Positions 10,598 through 20,494 of a stretch of 64,000 nucleotides of DNA are shown here, one piece after another. The notes beneath the pieces are model-generated. The model did not search any database, was not told the origin of the DNA, and was given only the letters and a program-made list of their open reading frames with translations. Each line of letters starts with the position of its first letter. The stretch's first letter is position 1. The stretch covers positions 58,959,127-59,023,126 of the forward strand of contig CM019826.1 of assembly GCA_009763385.1 (NCBI GenBank), written 5' to 3'. This stretch comes from Coix lacryma-jobi var. lacryma-jobi. Lineage: Eukaryota > Streptophyta > Magnoliopsida > Poales > Poaceae. A program made the translations under genes and the position numbers.

Positions 10598-11932
10598 ATG
10601 AAGCAGGATGGGCAAATGTCGATAAAGCAACCTAGTTAAGTAAAGTTTTATTCCTATCTTATCAAGTATCGAGGCGTACTAGCCTTTACCACTGACTTAG
10701 GTTGAACGCTAGCACAACGAGCCTTACTGTTAAACTGGGCCAACTACGTGCTGGAATTCAAGGCACACAGGGTTGTCACCACCTGCTTGCTACCACAGCT
10801 ATCCAGGGTTCCAGCCGTATCTGAAGGTAAGTCTATAACTAAGCACCACGCTTAATTATATTCTAACTATCTCTACCCTAGCTTTGAATAGAGACACCCT
10901 TGCGGACGTCAGAGCAAATACTTGACTTAATAAGATAAACACTAAACTAACTAAGCAACCTATTGGCAAAGATCAATCACTAAGCACACTAGAGATTAAC
11001 TACTATGGCTAAGTGAATTGAACTGTAGGGATAACTTGGTCACACTCAAGGTACTTGATAAAGTAATACTGGAATAATGATAAATGTACCTGAGATACAA
11101 GAGAGCAAACCAGACCAGAGACGTCGGGAAATCAACTGACCTCCGATGCCAGTCACTCGCACCCACTTCTCTCCTAGCAAGCTCTACGCTACTTTTCCAC
11201 TGGTCAGGGTTGAGCTGTGCTAAACTAAGAGCTGCGCTGTAGTGAGGGCACTAGAGCTATACTCTCTCTACTAGATATCCTACTTGCCTAAGCTCTATGA
11301 GCTCTCACTTGCTTCTTGCCTCTTGCTTGTTTCTCTTGCTTGTGTTGTGGTGTGTTATGAAGTGATGCCTCAGGGGGTATTTATAGCCCAAGTGAGTGAG
11401 GAGGGTATTTATAGGGGCAGCCAGCCGACCTAGGGCAAACCCTAGTGGCGGGCGCTAGCCCTAGGTGGCGGCCGCCACCCCTATCACTGTTGGATGAATC
11501 ATCATTGCTTCAACGGCATCCAGGAGCTCCAGAGATGCGGTGGTTAGGTCGGTTGCATGTCCAAGTAACCGCCATTCGGTCATGATCCACGCCACGTCCC
11601 TCCTGAGCCGTCCGATGCCACTGACCTAGTGACCAAGGTCCAAGATTTGGCCTTGGGGATGTCACACGGATCGGTGATGTGGCAGGGAGTGGACTTGGGC
11701 CAACCCAAGTGGCGGGCGCCACCCCACTAGGGCCCAAATGTGTCCTGGTGAGTGGGCTCGTCTCCTGGTGGGTCCATTCTCCAAATTTGATCCAAATCCT
11801 GCATTCAAATAAAAATCTATGGACATGTGGAATTTGGTTAGTTTGAAACCTATTTGACTACATTTCATGCCTTTTTGGTGAATCTTAGGGTAAAATGTTG
11901 ATGGTAAAACAGGTGTTTAAGGACCATCAACA
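10598..11932 (-). repeat. LTR fragment of a Ty3/gypsy-type element
   Basis: The right end reads aaggaccatcaaca, which on the minus strand is the LTR start TGTTGATGGTCCTT. It is close to the LTR starts of element A (TGTTGGTGGTCCTT). Shared internal phrases are cagggttgtcaccacctgc (compare agctgtcaccacctgc at about 19430) and the drought of coding sequence. The left part (the LTR 3' end with CCGCAAGCGC and CACTTCACCCGG) is missing, so the LTR is truncated at the junction with the LRR fragment. It sits inside the plus-strand element whose remains begin at 11933. Confidence 0.6.
11379..11414 (-). promoter_or_regulatory. Two tandem TATA boxes in the LTR fragment
   Basis: On the minus strand CTATAAATA occurs twice, opposite 11379-11387 and 11406-11414, within two copies of a 27-base unit (gggtatttatag...). 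A short tandem duplication therefore doubled the core promoter of this LTR. Either box fits an LTR promoter. Whether both work is unknown. Confidence 0.45.
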
Positions 11933-11933
11933 G

Positions 11934-12041
11934 GAGACAAGTCCACCAGTCAAGCGGGTGTGGAAAAAGAAAGAGAGTTCTACTGACGTGCAATCATCGA
12001 GGTCCTTCTCAGGATCTACTGATGCACCCAAGGAAGAATGA
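11934..12041 (+). pseudogene. C-terminal remnant of a retrotransposon protein
   Basis: Thirty-five codons are open up to TGA at 12039. They are rich in Lys, Ser, Asp and Pro (PPVKRVWKKKESS ... DAPKEE) and start directly at the edge of the LTR that interrupted the element. Basic tails of this kind end the gag-like proteins of grass gypsy elements. The position, upstream of a long non-coding region, a PPT and a 3' LTR on the same strand, supports this reading. The family cannot be named. Confidence 0.35.
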
Positions 12042-13820
12042 AGAGCGTATAAGGAGTCTTGTTCGATAGACTATAAACGTCGAATCCTCGCTGAAAGGTA
12101 ACTCGGTAGTTATCCATATTCATTAGCATTAAAATCACCATTGCATAATCAGTAGAATCAGCATAATCATTTTACTGTTAATATCATATTTACTTCTTAG
12201 CAATTATATCTGCATTAGAAAACAAAATAAAAAATTATATATATGGAAAACTCTAAGCCCCATGAGAATATTACACTTTCTGTGGAGGCATAAAAATAAA
12301 AATATACATTTGCATATTTACTTCTGCATTGCATACATAAAAACAAACAAAAATCTAAAAAGAGACTCTATGAAACACTGCTGAAACTCTGCTTAGTGGA
12401 AAAGTAGAACATAAATAATCTTAAGAGCTTTAAGACAACTAGACAAATGGGAGGAATGTTTATCACTAACGTTAATCAAGTTCCACTAGTTGTGCTGTCT
12501 ATCTTTGAAATCAGCAGGAAGAGAAAAAGAGAAGGACTTAAGAAACCACTGACGGTCCACTCGAGAGAAGACCACGTCAAGATCCAGCTTGGGGGAAGGC
12601 ACCCTCAGTTATCACGATAAGTATCACGGCTTTTTACTATTATTAGTTTGGTTTAGTTAGATCAGGTTAATAAACAAAGAAACTCATAAAAAGATAAATA
12701 ACTATTATAAAACTAAATAAAGATATTATATAATGAATAAATGTCTAGGTGGATATAAACTTAATTTTGCTCATAATGAAAATGATGAATAATTGCTCTG
12801 TTGTAATCCCTTTTAAGTACCTAGTGTTCAAACTTAAATTTTCTTGAGTTTTAGACAAAGCTACTCTGAATAAACTCTGAACCTGAAACCTGTGGGTTGC
12901 AAATGCTTGATCTAAAGTCTAGATAATTGTGAGATATGATATAAAAAGGTTTGGGCTGTTGTTTATCTAATTACTAGAGATACTAGAGTTCTGGAGATTT
13001 ACACTTTGAAAAGATTAAAAACACATGATGAGACCCTGTATGACATAACATGAATTCCTACCTAGAGCCATTAATATGATCTTAAGATAAGGCTACTTGC
13101 TTTGTTCTAAGTTTTTAGTTATGGTTGAGAAATTTATCATGCTCTAGAGATCAAGAATGTTTTATTAAAAGATTCACTCTTCCGAAGTATTATTGTGTTA
13201 GAGGCATGGGACTATGCAAAAGTATAAAAGGAGGAAATAAAAAGGGACAAGTGTCCGACTACCTCTAAAGAAAAGAAAAAGAGTTAAGAAAATGATAGCC
13301 CATGGTCCCTCTAATTACAATATGCCAGCAAGAGATGACAAATTTCAAAAAGTTCTAAGTTCTTGATCTATGAGGATGACATTTTTCTCCCTAACTTTGA
13401 ACTTTGGCTTGGTAAGATATGCTATTCACTTCTTAAAAGCTCTAGATATATATTCATAGAAAAGAAGGAAAATGCATCAGTGAGGAATCATAAAATATAA
13501 AAGAGCGATTTGAGAGTGTCATACAGTAAAATCTCTTATTTTTATTTTGAAAATATATAAAAACTTTAGAATGAAGGTTGATCAAAGAGTTAGAGATACA
13601 GTGCTTAACTTGATTGTTCTATCTTTCAATTGTTTAAAGACCCAGGTGAAGGCAAAAGCTCCATAGTCAAAGGTAATTTGAGTAAATCAGAATAGTTAAC
13701 TCTAATCCAAGGGAAGATTTTTTGTTTGAACATATGTACCTCTCAGGTGTGAAAGCATAGTAGCAATTCTTGATTCAACATGTTTGCTAAGGGACTAGCA
13801 AAAGGTAAGCTTCGGGGAGT
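12042..13820 (+). other. Non-coding 3' internal region of a plus-strand gypsy-type element, ending in a PPT
   Basis: This is A/T-rich sequence without usable frames, followed by a polypurine tract (aagcttcggggag, 13808-13820) that abuts the LTR. A second purine-rich phrase, agcttgggggaagg, lies at 12587. Phrases are shared with the region before the LTR at 40180, such as aaataaaaagggacaagtgtcc (13237 versus 39748) and tgctaagggactagcaaa. The two are copies of one family. Long untranslated 3' regions are typical of Tat/Athila-type plant gypsy elements. Confidence 0.5.
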
Positions 13821-15610
13821 TGTTGACACTGGTTATCTATCACAATTAAAGGACAAATAAAGATGAAAAGGGTATGAATTCAATCACAAACAAAGGATTA
13901 GGGTTTTAATTGACAATATTCCACGAGTTTTGGTGAATTGTGATTCTACAGGGACTAAACCAGGAAATCAACACCGATAGCTTCCCCTAGAAGGAAACCG
14001 ACGGGAGATAACTCCACCGCCACATCAGGAAGTTTCTAGAAGACTCCAGAGGACACCAGAAGACACCACGAGGCGAGGCACCACGGGACCCTGACCTGTG
14101 GGACCGACCGGTCCCCTGGGCCCACCGGTCGGTCTGGTCCAGGGCCCCCACGTCTCCTCCTTCCGGAATCTTCCTCCACCGACCTCAAGGATGCATCTCG
14201 GTCGTACCTTAAGTCGATTTAATCCAATGGCCACGGTTCATCGCTCAGGGCTATATAAGCAGCCCCAGACCCCCCTCTCCAGAGCATCAATCAGATCAGG
14301 GTTTGATCACATTCATCATCATATCAGGCTACCACCAGAGAAGGAGATCAATCAATAGCTCTAGAACTACATCCACCTAGAATAGTTAGATAGAATAGTA
14401 TTAGAGGAGGCAAGCTTCGCTTGGATTCCGGATCTAGTCACGAGAAGGCTTGGTAAACCCAAGATCTTCTCTCTTGTATTAACATTATGGATCTATTTCA
14501 TAATTGCTCATCTAGTTCATCTTTGTTCATCATTGTTTATGTTCTAGTTCATCGTCTAGATCATTTCCTAGTTCATAATCCAGTTCTAGTTCATGTTCTA
14601 GTTCGTACTTTAGTTCTTCTTGATGATCTAATTCACCTTATTGTTCATCTTTATGTTCTAGATAGCAATACAATTGATATGACTAAGACATCAACTATTA
14701 TATTCTTAATTATATTGCTTATAGTCTGCTTTGATTACATATTTGGCATAGATAGTTCATCATTATGTTTATACTCATGTTCGTATAGCGCTCATCTTAA
14801 TGATCATTGGGTGGGTGATAGATGTTGTGTAGGCGTGGTGCCTATACACTATTTATCTGTGAATACATCCTATGTTCCGGATAGAGTGGTAGATCGCGGG
14901 TGTGATATTCCTATTGAGTCCTTTGTATTCCACCTCCCGAATATAGTGTTCAGTATGGCTCAGTTAACTCATGGTTTAGGGGTTACTTTGTTTAGCACCT
15001 GTACTATGGAGTTGCTTCTTGATTATAAATATGATATGACCTAGCCAATGATTGCCAAATATGTTTGCACTAATCAAAGTATGCTATGACTTGTAATTAG
15101 AATAACTTAGGAATGTTTCTATTTAATGTCTGTTCTAATCATCACTTGTTAGGTAGTACTGTTCTAAGATTATCTTTGATCGATCTGCTCTCTGTTACCA
15201 TTTATCTTTATCATTTATCATTCATCATTCTATTATCTGATCTCTGTTTAGAGTAATGAGTGTGTTATCAGTATTTATCATAAGTGTGTGCCTCATTAAT
15301 TACTGTTAAGTCCTCATTAATATAACACCATCATATTATGAATTGATTAGTCTCTAGGCTAAATATAAATAACGATACCTGAGACTAGCTTGGGTGAAAT
15401 GCTTCTACAATGGGTATCTTTATCTGTGCACTTGCGGGTAAATATTTATCTTTAAATCCAGTGCCTTGATATAATTATATTGCTAGCTTCATGTTGGGGA
15501 TGACAACTTGACATTAAGTGAAGTTAGTAGTGTCCCGTACACTCTTTAGTGCCTTCATTAGATTTTTATCCGATTCATTCTTAAGGTGATTCCATTAAGG
15601 AGTGTCAACA
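13821..15610 (+). repeat. 3' LTR of a plus-strand Ty3/gypsy-type element
   Basis: It runs from TGTTGACACTGG to GTGTCAACA, preceded by a PPT and followed at 15611 by the pol gene of element H. It therefore interrupts or borders H. A TATA box (ctatataagc, 14251) is followed by agcagccccagacccc, identical to the LTR at 40180. The conserved gypsy block appears in plus orientation near 15380 (ataacgatacctg, gggtgaaatgct, gtgcacttgcggg). The open frame at 14487-15044 within it is a by-product of repeated gttcat units. The 5' LTR was not found, so the element is incomplete. Confidence 0.7.
14251..14260 (+). promoter_or_regulatory. TATA box of the plus-strand gypsy LTR
   Basis: CTATATAAGC stands 430 bases into the LTR and is followed by agcagccccagacccccc. 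The same block recurs in the related LTR at 40828. It marks the U3/R boundary region and the plus orientation. Confidence 0.6.
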
Positions 15611-16511
15611 GTGTGTAGGTTGCGGAGACTTCATGCTTGATCCCAACTTCATCACAATATTCCTCAATGTGGGTGTTGTCAAATTCCCTTCCATTGTCAC
15701 TTCTAATTTTCTTGATCTTCAAGTCAAACTCATTTTGGGCTCTCTTGGCAAACTTCTTGAATGAAGGGGTTGCTTTGGATTTGTCATGAAGAAAGAATAC
15801 CCAAGTGTATCTAGAATAGTCATCAACAATCACTAGGCAATAGAGATTTCCACCCAAGCTAGCATATGTTGTTGGCCCAAATAGATCCATGTGAAGTAGC
15901 TCCAACTCTCTTGATGTTGATACAAAGGCTTTGGTTGGATGAGTATTTGCAACTTGCTTGCCGGCTTGACATGCACTACACAATTTGTCCTTATCAAATT
16001 TGACATCCTTCAAGCCTCTAACCAAATCCTTCTTCAATAACTTGTTGAGAGTGTTCATTCGCACATGAGCCAATCTTCTATGCCATAGCCAACCAAGTGA
16101 TTGCTTAGTGAACAAACATGTTTTCAAGTTGGCATCTTCGGAGGAGAAATCCACTAGATAGAGATTGTTGTATCTAAAGCCTTTGAATATCACTTGTGCA
16201 TCATCTTTTTTGGTCACAACCACTTCTTTGTCGGTGAACAAACATTGAAAGCCAAGATCACAAAGTTGCCCAACGGATAGCAAGTTGAAGCTCAATGATG
16301 CAACGAGAAGCACATTGGAGATGGTATGATCATTTGATATTGCCACTTTGCCCAATCCCTTGACATTGCCCTTTGAGTTGTAACCAAATGTAATCTTTTC
16401 ATGGTCATCGACATTCTCTTCTAGTGAGGTGAACATCCGGGGATCACCGGTCATATGTTGAGTGCAACCACTATCAATCACCCAATGAGATCCACCGGTC
16501 TTGTAGTTCAC
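15611..16511 (-). pseudogene. pol: H pol: protease and integrase part, truncated
   Basis: About 300 codons begin right after TGTAG at the gag/pol junction. A copia protease motif (VIDSGCTQHMTGD) is at the N-terminus. Next is the integrase zinc domain (WHRRLAHVRMN ... CSACQAGK) and then the integrase core with catalytic Asp in LHMDLFGP and Asp in RSDNGREF. The sequence stops before the third acidic residue, where the gypsy LTR begins at 15610. The remaining codons are free of stops. Pol frame and gag frame differ, and the junction has an acceptor-like T-rich TGTAG. The product would cut the polyprotein and insert cDNA, but this copy is dead. Confidence 0.85.
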
Positions 16512-16527
16512 CTACACACACAAGAAT

Positions 16528-16755
16528 TCAAGATTGAGCTTTTGGGACCCAAACTTGTTGAGGTCCCCTAACCTTCTCAACTAGTGACTTTGCAACCCAT
16601 ATTTGTTTTGGCCTATTCTTGTAAGGAGGCCCCATGAACATGACTTTCATCTTGCCACTAGAGTCTTGTCTAAGCATGTAGTGAGCATTCAAAGCAAAGA
16701 GCCTAGCATGCTTGGGCAAGGGTGTAGGTTTAGGCTCTTCACAATCATGAGCAAA
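16528..16755 (-). pseudogene. gag: H gag C-terminal end
   Basis: The open frame carries LPKHARLFALNAHYML and then a basic stretch ending QQVWVPKAQS before TGA at 16528, a form typical of the Sirevirus gag tail. The first codons next to 16755 contain the last Cys of a zinc knuckle. Its other residues lie on the far side of element B at 34577-34605, so B landed inside that knuckle. Confidence 0.7.
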
Positions 16756-17164
16756 TGAAGGACCGAAAATGCTATAGCAAGGCGACCAAAGGGGGGGGGG
16801 TGAATGGGAGCCTAAAATTTCTTCTCAGAAATTACGGCCTCTGTCCCAACAAAATCAACCCCAAAGCTTCGGACTCAAACATGATGCCCACGACCCTCGG
16901 AAAGAGGGTGGATGATCCCTAGGATCACAGCGAGGCACCACACAAGAGAGCAACTCAAAATTCTCAAAACTCCGAGTCAAGTTCCTACCCAAAAGACCCA
17001 CTCCCAAACGTAGATAGAGAGCTACGTCGGGATTCCTCCAAATACCGATGCTAACGCGTAGCAAGGATATCTACAGAGGTTCCTAGGTGAACTCTAGGAG
17101 CAAACGAGAAGTCCGGAAGCGAAGCGGAAAAGCTAGGAGAGCAAGCACACTAAAACGGAACCTA

Positions 17165-17520
17165 CAGCCGATTCGCGGACTGTCCGGGCTGGGGGTGCCG
17201 GACTGTCCGCGCCAGGGGCGGACTGTCCAAAGGTCAAAAGGTAAAATCAGCATGGCTGCTGAACCCTCCCTGCGAGACTCCCGAACTGTCCGCGCCTTTG
17301 TACGGCAGACTGTCCGACGGTCAAGTTGCAAAGACAACAACGCTGCTGGACTTACCCTGCGTGACTCGCGGACTGTCCGCGCCTGACACTGGCGGACTGT
17401 CCGCCGGAAACCCGAGGGGAAAAGACCCGAGGCCAACAGCTACTGCTCAGCTGAAGCCACGATGCGCGGACTGTCCGCGGCCAATATGGCGGACTGTCCG
17501 CGACCTCCCAGAAAGCCCAA
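17165..17520. repeat. GCGGACTGTCCGC palindromes in the B LTR
   Basis: Nine copies of GGACTGTCC or near variants lie in 350 bases, many extended to GCGGACTGTCCGC, a perfect palindrome. They lie downstream of the TATA box, hence probably in the transcribed leader. Palindromes with a GGAC/GTCC core are a known hallmark of Sirevirus LTRs. Matching sets occur at 32480-32810, 42497-42760 and, more sparsely, 51170-51410. Confidence 0.7.
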
Positions 17521-18109
17521 AAACAGCTCGGGACAAAACCAAAATCGATTGGATCTTCACCAAATCGAACGGGGCTGCAACCAAACTTCTCCCAAGTGTT
17601 CTCCTACATGTTGGGAAGCTAATCCTAGGATATCATTGCTTCAATCCAACTAATCCATGAGAAATCCGAAGAAAACTAGAAAAGGGGAAGAACGAAGAAC
17701 AAAAACAATTTCGACCTGATCTACTTGTTCGTGAGGGTAGAGATAAATTCCTTCGGTGGAAATGTTCTCCTCACATCAAAGAACAAGTTGATTCAAACGG
17801 AATCGCAAAAGATGCAGCGTAGAGGGAGATCGGGTGAGGGGAAAATCGTGGAGAAAAGAAGAACGCGAGGAACAAATTCAAAACGCGAATTCAACCACGA
17901 ATTTGATCCTTGGGTTCAGAGGAATGGATGATTGATTAAGCATTCGGTGTCGGGCTACAAGCCACTCCTAGCAAACAAAGCTTGGATGGCAAAAAGCTCA
18001 AGAACAAGAGCCAACTCTCCCTAACCCTAGCCTTCTCTCACTGGAACAAAATGAGAGAGACACCGTCCAAGAATTCCCCAAGGATGGCGGCTGCCCTAGC
18101 AGCCCCCTC

Positions 18110-18119
18110 ATATATATAG
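18110..18119 (-). promoter_or_regulatory. TATA box of the B 3' LTR
   Basis: The minus strand reads CCTATATATATGAGG, followed by a GC-rich start region (ggggctgctagggcagcc). The same box is in the 5' LTR near 33419-33429 and in D near 52015-52026. It sets transcription leftwards. Confidence 0.55.
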
Positions 18120-18369
18120 GCGCACGTCCGAAGACCAAAACGCCCTTACATTAAGCACTCAACCCAAATACCCCCAGGGGTAAAACCGTCCAGTCCGGTC
18201 AATCTTCATCTGACGGCCACGTCCGCACATCCGGTAGCTTCGCCTCGACGCGACCTCCCTGATGCCGCCACGTGCCGTCACGTTGACCACCGCGCCTTCC
18301 TCGTGGATAGCTTCACCGCCGCGCCAGCCTCTCCACGCCGCCACGCGTCGACCGTCCTTTCGAACCACC

Positions 18370-18650
18370 CCCAGTTTTGAGGCCCAAACCGGTAAACCCG
18401 TCAGCCCAGGTTTTGAGGCCCAAACCTGGCAAACCGTCCACCCCGAGGTTTGAGGCCCAAACTCGGAAACCCGCGAGCCCAGGTTTTGAGGCCCAAACCT
18501 GGAAACCGTCCACCCCGAGTTTTGAGGCCCAAACTCGGAAACCGGCCACCCAGGTTTTCAGGCCCAAACCTGGAAACCGTCCACCCGAGTTTTGAGGCCC
18601 AAACTCAGAAACCGTCGATGGTAGCTTTTTGAGGCTCAGCTACCAAACCC
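18370..18650. repeat. Hairpin array with loop TGAGGCCC in the B LTR
   Basis: Eight units of about 33 bases each form a short hairpin around TTGAGGCCC or TTTGAGGCTC. The stems differ but pair: AGGTTT with AAACCT, GAGTTT with AAACTC, CGGTTT with AAACCG, GGTAGCT with AGCTACC. Two units here carry single mismatches that are paired in the 5' LTR copy (33682-33960). They lie upstream of the TATA box, in U3. Confidence 0.75.
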
Positions 18651-19025
18651 GCACCGTAGACGGAGTGTGGTTCTCACACCCCGACCACCGGCACCGATGC
18701 CGATGCATGTCCAGCCTCCACGCCGGGCACAACGCCTTTGCCATCCTTCTTGACTCGGCCGACGGCACTTGCGCCGCACGCAAGCCCGTGTCCAACCTCC
18801 CACCAAGTGCCATGACGCCATCGTCTTCCTCCCGACTCGGCCGATGCATCGCACATCCCCATGTGCTCTCGCTCGCCGATGCCACGTGCCAGCTACCACA
18901 GCTGGTCCTCTGGCCCTCTGGTCCATCAGTCCAAGCCTCACGTCCGCCCTTCACCGCTCTGGGTACATCGGCATGGCACGTCCGCCGCACGGCACGCCCA
19001 TCCTTCACTGCTCCCGGTCCGTCGG

Positions 19026-20494
19026 TGTTGATACTTACTAACGTCGTTACTAAGAATGGACCTTATGATCCATCCCTGGCAACGGCGCCAGAAATGCTTG
19101 TTGGTATTTCTTAGCGTAAGCAGAAGAATCCGCAAGCGCATGGAAGTACCGTTGTAGCACTTCACCCGGTGGTATTCAGGGTATCGTATTTCCACGAGGA
19201 ACGGAGGTATTTCTTCTATCTAGTTCGTCCAAGGACAACACAAGGGTAGAGAAAGAGAGGGGAATAGAGACAGATCGCTAAAGCTTTACTATCTAAAGAT
19301 AGATAAATGTTACTTCTACTTGTTCACTTCGGGCACCGGCTTATACCTGGTCTGCCAGGTAACTCCGGCCTTTGTGTAGCTCTACGCCATAACCGAACGT
19401 GGGGAAAACTAAGGGCAAACAGAGCTGTCACCACCTGCCGCCGATCCCTCACCCGTGGATTACGAGGCAAACGAAGGTGAACCCTAGCCTAGACACCACG
19501 TCTACGCTATTGATCACTACTCTAGCGTTGCGCAGCAACCCCTCCAAATGATTCAGAGGTCCTCTACTAGAGTATCCGCTATGAGAACGGACGACGAACC
19601 CGCAAACAAGAAGAGATAAAGCTTATCTAATCAAAAGAACAATAATACTGTAGAAACCACGAACACTTACTATGTATGGATCCCGATGTGGGTACAAGGT
19701 AAGGGCTCGTCGAGGTACAAGCTCGGGGAGAGACCGACAAGCCTGGTACTTCCCCGCTCTCTTCCCTCACATCTCACTCTCCAACTCTAGAAAGCTACTA
19801 GGGCATAGCCCTAAGGAGTGGGGACCTACTCAAGAGAGAGGTGCTCTTCTATTCCTTTGTGTGTTGTTTCATGAGAGGGGATCTAGGCCTTCTTAAATAG
19901 GCTAGGAGGGGGTGGAACCACTCCTAGACTAACAATATGGCACTAATCTGCACGCGGAAACGCCTTAGGGAGGAGTCAACACACCGCCTCACCAAGTTTG
20001 GGCCGAAACCGATGTTCTGGGGGGCGGTCGCCCCCCTGGGTCGGTCGCCCCATGGTGGGCCCAAATCGGGCTGGGCTTTCACGAGCACGTGCGTCTCGTC
20101 ATTAGCTTTCCGTGGACATGTGGTGATTCAAAATCGGAGTTTGGATGAGCCCGTGGCGCCCATTTTACTGAAGCAAGGTCCTGCAGCCCGCGTAGGGTTT
20201 GGAGTTGGTTTGGGCCTTCACCACTTGGGTTCTTTGTTGGGCGTTTTGGCCTGTGTCTGAGGCCTGGATTGCATGGTAAGTGGGCCACTTGGTATTTGTG
20301 TTGCATAATGATGTTTTATGTATTATTTTCCATCCCTTTATATGCATTTCCACCGATGTATGCCTGCAAGCGAATAGTCACCAAAACTCATGGAATGTAT
20401 TAGTGTAAAGCCCTATTCACTAGTCTTGGGAATATTTTTATATATTTTTATAATGAAGTTGGTGGTATAAAATATGAGTTAAGGACCACCAACA
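19026..20494 (-). repeat. A 3' LTR
   Basis: It runs TGTTGATACTTAC to GGACCACCAACA on the plus strand. A PBS-like sequence (19074-19090) stands about 50 bases inside the LTR 3' end. The conserved gypsy block CCGCAAGCGCA ... TAGCACTTCACCCGG is at 19130-19170. A TATA-like CTATTTAAGA (minus) is at 19891-19900, and a GC-rich hairpin with ggcggtcgccccc occurs at about 20021-20040. Confidence 0.9.
19891..19900 (-). promoter_or_regulatory. TATA-like box of the A LTR
   Basis: The minus strand reads CTATTTAAGAAGGCC, about 600 bases from the LTR start. The same sequence is in the other LTR near 25482-25491. It is weaker than a canonical TATA box but stands in the right place. Confidence 0.4.

Larger units (their letters stand above)
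16756..19025 (-). repeat. B 3' LTR, main part (interrupted by element A)
   Basis: It starts (plus strand) tgaaggaccg and is cut at 19025 by element A. The rest is at 26091-26327. Near its edge is a run of G (16791-16800) whose length differs in every copy of this LTR type in the window. It contains the palindromes at 17165-17520, a TATA box at 18110-18119 and the hairpin array at 18370-18650. The sequence agrees closely with the 5' LTR at 32067. Confidence 0.85.

Noticed and set aside
14487..15044. A 185-codon plus-strand frame rich in Leu, Val, His and Ile
   Set aside because: It lies wholly inside an LTR and arises from repeated gttcat/ttctagttcat units. There is no relative in the sister LTR at 40180.
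17083..17436. Frames on both strands over the GGACTGTCCG palindromes (for example 17087-17386)
   Set aside because: Palindromic repeats give similar peptides on both strands. The frames are not conserved as protein among B, C, D and E LTRs.
18313..18567. Repetitive frames such as those reading GFxVWASK or LRPKPGN several times
   Set aside because: They are translations of the LTR hairpin array in more than one frame and on both strands. No frame is favoured, and the same artefact appears in every LTR copy.
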